This document shows positions 1-8,500 of a DNA stretch of 10,404 nucleotides, piece by piece (the stretch's first letter is position 1; every line of letters starts with the position of its first letter). The position numbers and the translations under genes are program-made. Below the pieces are notes generated by a model. That model was given only the letters and a program-made list of their open reading frames with translations, made no database searches and was not told the DNA's origin. The stretch is taken from contig DCGG01000066.1 in NCBI GenBank assembly GCA_002315455.1, positions 5,452 through 15,855 on the forward strand. The letters run 5' to 3'. This stretch comes from Lentisphaeria bacterium UBA1784. GTDB taxonomy: Bacteria > Verrucomicrobiota > Lentisphaeria > Victivallales > Victivallaceae.

Positions 1-518
1 ATCAGGATCCCCGCGCTGGAACGCAAAACCTGACCATTCTCCGCAACGTGGAGCGAGGCCGTCTCCTGCTCCAGAGCCGAGTAGTCTTTCACGGAGAACT
101 GCAATTCGTTCGCAAAGGCGGCCAACTGCTCTCTCTTTTGCGCGTCGGCATTGGTGGCGTGAGCAATCCCCAGCAGGAGGAACAAAATATACCTTTTCTG
201 CTCCGGACGCAACTGGAGCAGAGGGGTGGCATCCTCTTTTGCACTCCGGGGAGGCAGAAGGGAGAGTTTGCGCCGCTCCTCCCTGATCTCGCTCTCGGAA
301 CGGACCTCCGTGAGCATGTCGTGGAGGACCTTCCACTTCTGCTCCGGAATGGAGCCGTCTTGTTCCTGCAGGAGCTGTTTGATGCGGGAGAAAAAAGCGT
401 CATGAAGCAGGTCGGAAGCGATCTCATCTTCAGAAAATGAAAACATCATGACGAGAGTGTTCCGCAGGGCGGCCCTCTTTGCCCAATATCTTTTCAGACG
501 GCTTCTCCAATCTTTCAT
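1..518 (-). CDS. Unrecognised mostly helical protein, 3'-truncated by window edge
   Basis: I read an open minus-strand frame from an ATG at 518-516 to the window edge: 172 codons and no stop. It begins MKDWRSRLKRYWAKRAALRN. The start is supported by GGAG 8 bases upstream and by an in-frame stop at 563-561; internal ATGs at 449 and 446 are possible but less well placed. The N-terminus is very basic, followed by charged stretches that look helical. Around residues 128-165 (from RPEQKRYILFLLLGIAHAT to ALEQE) the pattern of hydrophobic and charged residues loosely resembles a TerB/DjlA-type helical domain. That resemblance is weak and I assign no function. It lies 37 bases behind purM on the same strand, so it is probably the last visible gene of the purB-uxaC-purM operon. 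An antisense frame here is only a shadow of codon bias. Confidence 0.72.
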   Translation of the reverse strand, partial: MKDWRSRLKRYWAKRAALRNTLVMMFSFSEDEIASDLLHDAFFSRIKQLLQEQDGSIPEQKWKVLHDMLTEVRSESEIREERRKLSLLPPRSAKEDATPLLQLRPEQKRYILFLLLGIAHATNADAQKREQLAAFANELQFSVKDYSALEQETASLHVAENGQVLRSSAGIL

Positions 519-555
519 AGAAACAGCTCCGCAGTTTTTCGGGCGAAATGGATCG

Positions 556-1590
556 TTACTTCACCGTCACCGTCTTGTTACCGGAAACAACGCCGCCTAT
601 CCTTTCCGCCGTGAATCCGCAGGAACGGATGCATTTGAGCGCGGCATCGCCTTCCTTCTCCGGCACGAACCAGACCATTCCCACGCCCATGTTGAACACC
701 CGGTAGGCTTCTTCGTGGGAGACGCTTCCCTTTTCCACCAGCAGTTTGAAGATGGGGGGCACGGGCAAAGCGCCGGGATCGAAGATCACGGAAACGTCAT
801 CAGAGAGGATCCGGGGAACGTTGTCGTAGAGACCACCGCCAGTGATGTGGGCGATGCCGTCCAGATGGATGCCGTTCTTCCTGGCTTCGCGGATGGCGCT
901 GAAGTAGCAGGTGTGAGGCTTCAGCAGGGCCTCGCCCACGGTTTCTCCAAGTTCGTCCAAATAAGTATCGACCTTGTACTTGCAGACGTCGAAAACGATC
1001 TTCCGGGCGAGGCTGTAACCATTGGTATGCAGTCCGCAGGAGCCGATGCCGATGGCCACGTGGCCGGGCCGGACCTTCTCGCCGGTGATCAGTTCGGACT
1101 TCTCCACAATGCCGGTGATGACGCCGACCAGATCGAAGTCATTGCCGTACATGCCGGGCATTTCGGCGGTCTCGCCGCCCAGTACCGCGCAGTTGGAAGC
1201 CTTGCAGGCATCGGCGATCCCGCCCAGCACCTGCTCATAGAGCGGACTGCGGAGTTTGCCGATACCGATGTAATCCATGAAATAGATCGGTTCCGCGCCT
1301 TGGACGGAGATGTCGTTGATGCAGTGATTGACGATATCGTGTCCGACGGTATCGTATTTCCCCATCATGCAGGCAATCATCAACTTCGTACCGACGCCGT
1401 CGATGCTGGAGACCAGCACCGGTTCCCGGTACTTGCTCAGATCGATCTGGAACAATCCGCCGAAGCCGCCGATAGGCGCGAGCATTTCAGGACGGCGGGC
1501 CGCCGCAAGTTTTCCTTTGACGTCAGCCAGAAGACGGGTCGCCAGATCGATGTCAACGCCGGCGGATTTGTAGAGGTCGCTTTTTGCCAT
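556..1590 (-). CDS. purM: Phosphoribosylformylglycinamidine cyclo-ligase (AIR synthetase)
   Basis: This cytoplasmic enzyme performs the fifth step of de novo purine synthesis: ATP-dependent ring closure of FGAM to 5-aminoimidazole ribonucleotide. The 344-residue length matches the family (E. coli PurM is about 345). PurM/PurL-superfamily motifs appear in order: GGFGGLF (about 41-47), the nucleotide-binding DGVGTK (64-69), HDIVNHCINDI (84-94), GGETAEMPGMY (138-148), GSCGLHTNGYSLAR (183-196) and a glycine-rich HITGGGLYDNVPRIL further on. The start follows AGGGAG about 10 bases upstream. The gene begins 29 bases after the uxaC stop and ends 37 bases before the next minus-strand gene, so co-transcription is likely. 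Nothing suggests damage. Identification is firm. Confidence 0.97.
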   Translation of the reverse strand: MAKSDLYKSAGVDIDLATRLLADVKGKLAAARRPEMLAPIGGFGGLFQIDLSKYREPVLVSSIDGVGTKLMIACMMGKYDTVGHDIVNHCINDISVQGAEPIYFMDYIGIGKLRSPLYEQVLGGIADACKASNCAVLGGETAEMPGMYGNDFDLVGVITGIVEKSELITGEKVRPGHVAIGIGSCGLHTNGYSLARKIVFDVCKYKVDTYLDELGETVGEALLKPHTCYFSAIREARKNGIHLDGIAHITGGGLYDNVPRILSDDVSVIFDPGALPVPPIFKLLVEKGSVSHEEAYRVFNMGVGMVWFVPEKEGDAALKCIRSCGFTAERIGGVVSGNKTVTVK

Positions 1591-1619
1591 GGTGATATTT
1601 CTCCCTAAAGTTCAGAGGA

Positions 1620-2993
1620 TCAGAGGTTCCAGAATGCCTTGGGACCGTCGTAGGCGATCCGTTTGGCCAGCTGGGGAACGATCTCGCTGGGGATCTGGCC
1701 GATGTCGACCATGTTCCCAAGCACGTCGGAAAGCACCCGGCGGAACATTTCAAACCGGGAACCGTAACTCAGCAGTTTCCGGGAATCCGAAACCATGCCG
1801 GCGAAGTTGCTCAGAAGATCGCAGGAGCCGATGTATTCCAACTGGCGGCGCATGCCAATGGGCGTGTCGCAGAGCCACCATGCGGAACCCAGCGCCACCT
1901 TCGCCCCGAAGGCCCGGGAGATGGTGGCCAGCGTGGCCTGATGTCCCGGGTCAAGGCAATAGAGGACGACCTTCAGCCGGTCATCGAACCGATTGAGGAA
2001 ACTGCAGAGTGCTTCGTGATAGGCGAGGCTGTGGCTGCTGATGTCGCCGCCCACGTCCGGACCAAGAGAATCGAAGAGGCTCTTGCGGACGTCCCGGACG
2101 GCTCCGAGGTGCAGCTGCATGACCCAGCCTTTTTCGCTGTTCAGCTGACCGGCTTCGCCGAGGACGTATCCCATGAAGCAGTTGACTTCGTCGGCGGTGA
2201 GCGCCTTACCGTCCATCGCCTTGTGGAACACTGCATTGGCGTCGGCGTAGTCGTAATCGGCACGGACGGGGATCTCCAACCCGTGATCGCTGGCACGGCA
2301 TCCGCGCTCTGCGAAGTAGTCATGGCTCATGCGCATGGCGGAGACCAGATCGGAGAGGTCGTTGAGTTTCAGATTGAAACGGGCGGCCACCTGATCCATA
2401 TAGGGACGCCAGACAGGGGCGAAGATCTTCATGGCCTTGTCGGGGCGCCAAGTGGGGTGGATCAGCTGTTTCCCGAGGGCCTTGGTAACGCGGTCGTGGT
2501 TCTCCAGCGTGTCGATCAGATCATCGGTGGAACTCATGGCTTCCACGTTCAGCGGACCGGTCAGCAAGGCCTGCGGCCGGTAGGCGTCGGTGGCCAACTT
2601 GGCGTTGATGGCGTCGTAGATCCGGGCGCCGGTCTTTTCGGAGAGCAACTCTTCGATCCCGAAGTAGCGCTTGATATCCAAATGGATCCACTCATAGACC
2701 GGGTTTCCAACGAATTCCGGAAAGACCTTGGCCAGCGCGAGGAACTTGTCCCGGTTGGAAACGTCTTTGCCGGTGATACTGGATTCCGGCACACCGCGCT
2801 TGCGCATCATCTCCCAGACGTAGTGGTCGGTGGCGGCGAAGAGTTGCCAAGCATCCCGGTAGTTCTTGTTGTCGGCGATTTCTTTCACGTCCGCGTGGTT
2901 GTGGGGATCGATGACGGGCAGATTCTTGATCCGCTCGAAGATGATGGAGCCGGTCTGACTGCTAATCAGATAGTTTTGATCCATGAAAGCCAT
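1620..2993 (-). CDS. uxaC: Glucuronate (uronate) isomerase
   Basis: UxaC interconverts D-glucuronate with D-fructuronate and D-galacturonate with D-tagaturonate, the entry step of hexuronate catabolism in the cytoplasm. The 457-residue protein is slightly shorter than E. coli UxaC (about 470) and collinear with it. The amidohydrolase-like metal motif is at residues 27-33 (VIDPHNH; candidate ligands H31 and H33). Other family stretches are GNPVYEW, WRPDKAMKI, GWVMQLHLGAVRD, LGPDVGGD, VVLYCLDP, SAWWLCD, and GMVSDSRKLLSY near the C-terminus. The first ATG is preferred over Met4 because AAAAAAAGGA lies 7 bases before it. It sits between purB and purM on the same strand with short gaps. No other hexuronate gene (uxaA, uxaB, uxuA, kdgK) is in the window, so its pathway partners must be elsewhere. 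Confidence 0.96.
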   Translation of the reverse strand: MAFMDQNYLISSQTGSIIFERIKNLPVIDPHNHADVKEIADNKNYRDAWQLFAATDHYVWEMMRKRGVPESSITGKDVSNRDKFLALAKVFPEFVGNPVYEWIHLDIKRYFGIEELLSEKTGARIYDAINAKLATDAYRPQALLTGPLNVEAMSSTDDLIDTLENHDRVTKALGKQLIHPTWRPDKAMKIFAPVWRPYMDQVAARFNLKLNDLSDLVSAMRMSHDYFAERGCRASDHGLEIPVRADYDYADANAVFHKAMDGKALTADEVNCFMGYVLGEAGQLNSEKGWVMQLHLGAVRDVRKSLFDSLGPDVGGDISSHSLAYHEALCSFLNRFDDRLKVVLYCLDPGHQATLATISRAFGAKVALGSAWWLCDTPIGMRRQLEYIGSCDLLSNFAGMVSDSRKLLSYGSRFEMFRRVLSDVLGNMVDIGQIPSEIVPQLAKRIAYDGPKAFWNL

Positions 2994-3067
2994 GATGTTT
3001 TCCTTTTTTTATAGGGTAATATGTTTGTTTTTCCGATTTTCAGATCATGATGCAGGGGGAGGGGGAA

Positions 3068-4510
3068 CTACACGTTCACCGCATCCACGCCGGAAGCATC
3101 CAGTTCCGCTTTGTGGCCCGCCAGCAGAGGACGGACCTCCTCCTCCAGATAGTCCGCCACCTGCTGGGGCGCTCTGCCGATGAAGGTGGCGGGATCCAGC
3201 AGGGAATCGAACTCCTCGCGGATGCAGGCGAATTCCGGCGCTTTCCGGAGTCGGTCCAGAAGATCGTTGTCCAGTCCTTCCTCCTTGACCCGGCGGGCCG
3301 CCGCCATGGAGTGGGTGCGGATCACTTCATGAAGTTCCTGACGGTTTCCGCCCTTTTTGACGGCGGCCATCAGCAGGTTTTCGGTGGCCATGAAAGGCAG
3401 TTCCGCCTTGATGTGTTTCTCGATGACCTTGGGCCAGAGCTGGATCCCCGCCGTCACGTCGATCAGGATGGAGAGAACCACGTCCGCCGCGAGGAAGGCC
3501 TCCGCAAGGACGATCCGGCGGTTGGCGGAATCATCCAGCGTGCGCTCGAACCACTGGGTGGAGTGGGTCCATGCGGTGTTGACCGGAAGATTCATGAGGT
3601 AGCGGCTCAAACTGGTGATGCGCTCGCTACGCATGGGATTCCGCTTATAGGCCATGGCGCTGGAACCGACCTGCTTCTTGCCGAAGGGTTCCTCCAACTC
3701 CTTCAGGTGGGCGAGAATACGGATATCCGTCGCCATTTTGGAGGCGGACTGGCCCAGTCCGGAGAGGATGGTCAGCACGAAGTAGTCGATCTTCCTGCTG
3801 TAGGTCTGTCCGGAGAGGGAGACCACGTGGTCGAAGCCCATGGCCTTGGCCACGTTGGCTTCCAGTTGCCGGCACTTGGCGTGGTCGCCGGCGAAAAGTT
3901 CCAGGAAACTGGCCTGGGTCCCGGTGGTCCCCTTGACGCTACGGAAGGGGAGTTCTTCGATCTCCCGCTCCAGCCGCCGGAAGTCCATCATGAAGTCCTG
4001 CAGATAGAGGGCGAAACGTTTTCCCACCGTGGTCAGCTGGGCCGGTTGAAGGTGCGTGAATCCGAGGGTGGGAAGGGCCTTGTTGGCATCGCAGAAGTCC
4101 GCCAGTTGGGAGATCAGATGGAGCAGTTTCCCGCGGAGGATCTTCATGCCTTCCCGCATTTGGATGAGTTCGGTGTTGTCAGTTACGAAGCAACTGGTGG
4201 CGCCCAAATGGATGATGGGAGCCGCTGCCGGGCAGAGTTCTCCGAAGGCGCGGATGTGGCTCATGACGTCATGGCGGAGTTCTTTCTCGTACTGGGCGAC
4301 CCGGTCGAAGTCGATGTCCTCTTGATGGGCGGCGAGTTCTTTCAGTTGTTCGTCGGTGATGGGCAGGCCGAGGGCCTTCTCGCAGGTGGCGAGAGTCAGC
4401 CAGAGTTTGCGCCAGGTGGAGTGCTTGAACTGGGGTGACCAGATATAACTCATGGCGGCGCCGGCGTAGCGGTCCGTCAACGGATTGCGGTAGGTCCGAT
4501 TGTTGTCCAC
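3068..4510 (-). CDS. purB: Adenylosuccinate lyase, resembling the animal-type enzyme
   Basis: PurB cleaves SAICAR to AICAR plus fumarate and adenylosuccinate to AMP plus fumarate, acting twice in purine synthesis. The 480-residue protein shows the fumarase/aspartase-superfamily blocks: RHDVMSH (79-85), HLGATS (101-106), TLGFTHLQPAQLTTVGKR (148-165, with the likely general acid/base H153), VKGTTGTQASF (192-202), and the signature loop GSSAMAYKRNP (282-292) with the catalytic serine. QWFERTLDDSANRR and ELPFMATEN follow. Length and these blocks match, from memory, human ADSL (about 484 residues) much better than the shorter E. coli-type PurB. The usual proline of GSSAMPYKRNP is alanine here, which the PROSITE-style fumarate-lyase pattern tolerates. 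The start codon reads GTG, with only a weak GGGA about 10 bases upstream. It is the first gene of the minus-strand cluster. Confidence 0.96.
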   Translation of the reverse strand: MDNNRTYRNPLTDRYAGAAMSYIWSPQFKHSTWRKLWLTLATCEKALGLPITDEQLKELAAHQEDIDFDRVAQYEKELRHDVMSHIRAFGELCPAAAPIIHLGATSCFVTDNTELIQMREGMKILRGKLLHLISQLADFCDANKALPTLGFTHLQPAQLTTVGKRFALYLQDFMMDFRRLEREIEELPFRSVKGTTGTQASFLELFAGDHAKCRQLEANVAKAMGFDHVVSLSGQTYSRKIDYFVLTILSGLGQSASKMATDIRILAHLKELEEPFGKKQVGSSAMAYKRNPMRSERITSLSRYLMNLPVNTAWTHSTQWFERTLDDSANRRIVLAEAFLAADVVLSILIDVTAGIQLWPKVIEKHIKAELPFMATENLLMAAVKKGGNRQELHEVIRTHSMAAARRVKEEGLDNDLLDRLRKAPEFACIREEFDSLLDPATFIGRAPQQVADYLEEEVRPLLAGHKAELDASGVDAVNV

Positions 4511-4605
4511 TTGCAGAAATTCCCGATTTTTACTTGAAATATTCTTGAACTGGATATAACTTACATCCGCGACATCAGTTTCGCAAGGGTAAATCAGGTC
4601 GAGAA
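4511..4605. promoter_or_regulatory. Divergent intergenic region between purB and the VOC gene
   Basis: These 95 bases separate the divergent starts of purB (minus) and the VOC gene (plus) and must hold both promoters. They are clearly richer in A/T than the genes. On the plus strand TTGAAA (4534-4539) and TATAAC (4555-4560) could be -35 and -10 boxes, though the 15-base spacing is short. TTGAA repeats at 4534 and 4545. On the minus strand I see no convincing box pair. The region as promoter-bearing is well supported by gene layout; the exact boxes are not. Confidence 0.5.
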
Positions 4606-4971
4606 ATGAAAAAAAGTCATTGCAGCATCGTTATTCGGGTCCGTGATCTGGATGCGTGCCGGAGTTTTTACAGGGATCTCATCGGTTTGGATGAACCGGT
4701 CGTGGACAGCGGATTTGCCGTCAGTTTTGCAATTTCGCCAGTACTGTTCCTCTCTTTGGAAAAATCGGAGGCCGCCTATCTGGATCGGGCCTCCGGCGCA
4801 CAGACGTGGTGTCTTGCCGTGGAGGACGTCGATGAGATCTGCCTCCGGATCGGCGAAGCCGGTTATCCGGTGCCGTCGGATGCGGTGCGCTTCGGACGGC
4901 CGGGATGCCTTCGTTGCGAGGACCCGGATGGCAACGTGTTTTTTCTGCGCCGGTTGGAAGCGCAGGAATAA
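4606..4971 (+). CDS. VOC-superfamily (glyoxalase/bleomycin-resistance fold) protein
   Basis: A complete 121-residue protein, the size of a single VOC module built from two beta-alpha-beta-beta-beta repeats. Repeat one is SIVIRVRDLDACRSFYRDLIGL (in parts; RDLDACRSFYRDLIGL is the typical helix and turn). Repeat two carries LAVEDVDEICLRIGEAGYPV and ends in the family hallmark EDPDGNVFFL. Members include glyoxalase I, fosfomycin-resistance thiol transferases, dioxygenases and binding proteins, so the fold gives no specific reaction. The metal-binding glutamate usually found just after GN in metal-dependent glyoxalases is phenylalanine here, and the residue that often supplies the second-repeat ligand also looks changed. 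A classic glyoxalase I is therefore unlikely. An AGG about 7 bases upstream supports the ATG start. The lipoprotein gene follows 35 bases later on the same strand. Confidence 0.85.
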   Translation: MKKSHCSIVIRVRDLDACRSFYRDLIGLDEPVVDSGFAVSFAISPVLFLSLEKSEAAYLDRASGAQTWCLAVEDVDEICLRIGEAGYPVPSDAVRFGRPGCLRCEDPDGNVFFLRRLEAQE

Positions 4972-5006
4972 CGGGATAATCGTTTATGAGGAAGGAAAAA
5001 TTTCAG

Positions 5007-5411
5007 ATGCGGAAAACGTCTTTGATCGCGGCGGCGGCGTGCATCGCTTTATTCGCCGGATGCTCGATCTTTCAGGAGGATGAGAAGGGGCTTTCCCGTT
5101 ATGCGGGAAAATGGGTGTTCTCCTATGAACAGAACGGGAAAGCCTTGCAACTCCCGGTGAGCACCCAACCCATGGTGGAACTTGAGGTTTCCGGGAGATC
5201 CAAGGTTTATTTCAGAAAGGACGGCGAGATCGTCAAGGAGGTGGGCAATTGGCGCGTCAGCAACGGGGAGTTGATCCTCTTGAATGACGACGGCAAACTC
5301 TCTTCCCGGTTTCGGATCGTCTCCGATGACGAGGCCCGTTCGGAGATCCCGCCGACGGAGCACATCAAGCAGAACACCGTGATGGTTTTGAAAAAGAAGT
5401 CGTTCTTTTAG
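5007..5411 (+). CDS. Small lipoprotein with lipocalin-like sequence features
   Basis: The predicted 134-residue protein begins with a type II signal peptide: MRK, a hydrophobic stretch TSLIAAAACIALFAG, and the lipobox cysteine at residue 19 (LFAGC). Serine at +2 would allow outer-membrane sorting under the E. coli rule. The mature part contains YAGKWVFSYEQNG and GNWRVSNGELILLNDDG. Repeated G-x-W followed by strand-turn patterns recall bacterial lipocalin-like domains, but I do not recognise a specific family. I prefer the ATG at 5007 because AGGAAGGA lies about 10 bases upstream and gives a normal signal peptide; an in-frame ATG at 4986 would add seven residues with a poorer ribosome site. 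It is probably co-transcribed with the VOC gene, and a strong terminator follows 25 bases after the stop. Confidence 0.82.
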   Translation: MRKTSLIAAAACIALFAGCSIFQEDEKGLSRYAGKWVFSYEQNGKALQLPVSTQPMVELEVSGRSKVYFRKDGEIVKEVGNWRVSNGELILLNDDGKLSSRFRIVSDDEARSEIPPTEHIKQNTVMVLKKKSFF

Positions 5412-5436
5412 CCGTCGTTTCAGCGTTGTTTTCAGC

Positions 5437-5473
5437 GTGCCGTTCCGTGATTCTGCGGAACGGCGCTTTTTTT
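5437..5473 (+). terminator. Rho-independent terminator after the lipoprotein gene
   Basis: GTGCCGTTCCG (5437-5447) pairs with CGGAACGGCGC (5456-5466) to give an 11-bp stem with one G-T wobble and an 8-base loop. Seven T residues follow directly (5467-5473). This is a textbook intrinsic terminator ending the VOC-lipoprotein transcript and insulating the mannosidase promoter just downstream. Confidence 0.93.
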
Positions 5474-5484
5474 GTCCTGATCCA

Positions 5485-5513
5485 TTGAAAAAGGCAGGTG
5501 AGGATGCTATCTT
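5485..5513 (+). promoter_or_regulatory. Sigma70-type promoter of the alpha-mannosidase gene
   Basis: TTGAAA (5485-5490) and TATCTT (5508-5513) are separated by exactly 17 bases, and TGC directly before the -10 makes it an extended -10 element. It lies just after the upstream terminator and 43 bases before the gene's ATG. The imperfectly conserved -10 is bracketed by the inverted repeat GCTAT-CTTA-ATAGC (5506-5519), which might be a regulator site. The kinase promoter further downstream shares the same TGC-TAT layout, which supports both calls. Confidence 0.65.
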
Positions 5514-5555
5514 AATAGCGTTTTGTCAACGTCCCACCGAAGCACAGGAGGAAAT

Positions 5556-8500
5556 ATGCATCCCAAAGAGGCCCACATCCGAAACGTTCGCATTGAGCGC
5601 TTTTACGCAACGTTGTTGCAGGCTCTGTACCGCAGGACCTATCCTCTGGAGGCGGAATTCGCCAGGTCTGCCGATCCGGTCCCGCCGGATCAGAGAAATA
5701 AACTCACTTATCTCCCCATTATGGAAGGAGAACGCTGGGGACGTTCCTGGGAAAGCGCCTGGTTCCGGCTCCGTACCGCGGTTCCCCGGCAGTTTGCGGG
5801 CAAGGAACTTTGCCTCTATCTGGATATGGGCGGAGAGGCCATGCTCTTCGACGCGAAGGGCGTTCCCGTTTACAGTTTCTCCGACAGTTCGGTTTTTGAG
5901 AGCGGATATTTTCACGACCGCTATCTCCTCCCAAAGACCTGCAAGGCCGGAGAGAAGCTGGAGTTTACCGTCGAAGCGGCGGCAAACAGCCTTTTCGGCG
6001 TGGATGATTCGGATGCTTCCGGCGGGGGCGATGCCGGCAGCTTCGGCGTAGTCCGGATGATGCGTCTTGCGGTTTTTGACCGTGCTCTGTGGGCGTTCAA
6101 ACTGGACTTCGAGACGCTGATCTCGCTGTCGAACGGGCTCGATGATGCGGACTACCGTCAGCATCAGATCCGCCTTGCCCTTGAGGAGGCGATCCGCATT
6201 TTCGGCTCCGATTCCGGTCAGGCCGCCGCCGCGCGGGAACCCTTGCAGAAGATCCTCGCCCATCCGGCGCTTGCATCCGCGCTTACGGTTTTCGGCGTGG
6301 GACACGCCCACATCGACGTTGGCTGGCTTTGGCCGGTGCGGGAGACCCGCCGCAAAGCTGCCCGTACCTTTGCGCGGCAACTGGAGCTGATCCGCAAGTA
6401 TCCGGAGTACCGTTTCGGCGCATCGCAGGCGCAACTTTACGCCTTTATCAAAGAGGATTACCCCGAACTCTTCCAGCGGATCAAGAGGGCCGTGAAGGCC
6501 GGACAATGGGAACTTCAGGGCGGGATGTGGGTGGAGGCCGATGCCAACGTCATCAGCGGCGAATCCATGATTCGGCAGTTCCTTCACGGTAAAAATTTCT
6601 TCATGGACGAGTTCGGCGTGGAGGTGAAGAACCTCTGGCTGCCGGACGTTTTCGGCTACTCCGCGAAAATGCCCCAAATCATCCGGGGCGCGGGTTGTGG
6701 GACCTTCCTCACCCAGAAGATCTCCTGGAGCCAGATCAACACCTTCCCTTACCGCACCTTCCGCTGGAAGGGGATCGACGGCACCGAGGTACTGACCCAT
6801 TTCCCGCCGGAGGATACCTACAACTCCTTCCTGCACCCCCGGGAACTGATGAAGGCGCAGGACACCGTGAGCGAGGCCGGAGTGCTGGACAGTTTCCTCT
6901 CTCTCTTCGGTATCGGTGACGGCGGAGGCGGCCCCACAGAGGAGATCATTGAACGCGGACGGCGGCTCCGGGATCTGGAGGGGTGCCCGAAATTCCGTTT
7001 CGGGACTGCCGAGGAGTTCTTTGCCGAAGCCCACAAGGTCTTTGACAAACTTCCATGCTGGGAGGGAGAACTCTATTTGGAACTCCATCGCGGCACCCTC
7101 ACCAGCCAGGGGCGGAACAAACGCGCCAACCGGAAGTGTGAACAGCTTCTGTGCGGTCTGGAATTTCTCGCGTCCTGCGGAGATCTCGCCAAGTATCCCG
7201 CCGCTGAACTGGACCGTCTCTGGAAAACGGTTCTGCTCAATCAGTTTCACGACATCCTTCCCGGTTCCGCCATTCGCGAGGTCTATACGGTCTCGGACCG
7301 GGAATACGCCGACGCCCTGAAACAGATCCGGGAACTGACGGAAAACTGTTCCAAGCGGCTCTTCCGGACCGCAAAGGATGCGGCCGTACTGGTCAATACT
7401 TCCGGATATCCCATGGCGCTGCCGGTGGACCTCCCGCCGGAATGGGGAAAGTTCGGCGCCGAGGACGCGGCCGGGAAGCCGTTGCCGGCGCAGTGGGAGC
7501 GGGATCATGCGGTCATTGCCGCGACCATCCCGCCTATGAGTTTCGTCACCATCTGCAAGGGAAAAAACCTGCGGAGCAAAGCCCTTCCGGATGCCGGGAA
7601 ACTGGTGCTGGAAAACGATCTGATCCGCTATGAACTCGCGCCTGATGCCACCGTTCTCTCCGCGTATGACAAGGTGCTGGAGCGGGAGGTGCTCTCGGCT
7701 CCCGGAAACGTGCTTTCCCTCTACGTCGACAAACCGATCAAGTATGACGCGTGGGACGTGGACATCTACTACCCCGAACAGGATGCGGAACATCCCGTTC
7801 CCGCGGCGCCGCCGGAGTTTTCCGCAGCGGGGCCAGTCCGCTGTTCCATCGACTTCACGCTGAAGATCGGGAGAAGTTACCTGCATCAGCGGGTGACGCT
7901 CGCCGCCAACAGCCGCGAACTGGATTTCAGCACCACCGTTTCGTGGCAGGAACGGCACCGGATGCTGCGGACATCCTTCCCTGTGACGGTGCATGCTCCG
8001 GAGGTCGGATTCGATCTGCAGTACGGATCGATCCGCCGCCCCACCAACGATAACACCAGTTGGGAGCGCGCCAAGTTCGAAGTCTGCGGACATCGCTACG
8101 CGGATCTTTCCAACGGTTCCTATGGCGTTGCTCTGCTCAATGATTGCAAGTATGGCTACCGGGTGAAGGGGGCCGTGCTGGACCTCAATCTGCTGCGCTC
8201 CAGTACCCATCCCGACTACAATGCGGATCAGGGACTGCACTACTTCACGTATGCTTTGCTGCCCCACACCGGCGATTTGGCCCATTCGGACGTGATGGAG
8301 CGGGCCGCCGCGCTGAACCGCAAACCATTCATCGCGCCGGAAAGCATCCCCGCCAAGGCACTGATCCCGGTGCAGTGGGAAGGAAACGGCGTTGTGCTGG
8401 AGGTCCTGAAGAAGGCGGAGAAAGAGGATGCCCTGATCGTTCGTCTCGTGGAGCAGACCGGTGCGGACTCTTCCGGCGTTCTGCGGATTGCAGGTCCCCG

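Noticed and set aside
89..427. Minus-strand 112-codon frame inside the left-edge gene
   Set aside because: It is in a different frame from the longer open frame starting at 518, which has a good ribosome site and continues past the window edge.
3052..3066. G/A-rich run (GGGGGAGGGGGA type) between purB and uxaC as a regulatory repeat
   Set aside because: Only two short units, with no symmetry and no known motif; probably chance.
448..4438. Long plus-strand open frames opposite purM, uxaC and purB
   Set aside because: Same in-register shadow effect; the minus-strand genes have complete family motifs and ribosome sites.
4986..5006. Earlier ATG for the lipoprotein gene
   Set aside because: It adds seven residues before a normal signal peptide and removes the benefit of the AGGAAGGA site that serves the ATG at 5007; it stays possible.
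5523..5555. N-terminal extension of the mannosidase from a TTG at 5523
   Set aside because: The ATG at 5556 has AGGAGG just before it, while the TTG has no ribosome site and lies close to the predicted transcription start.
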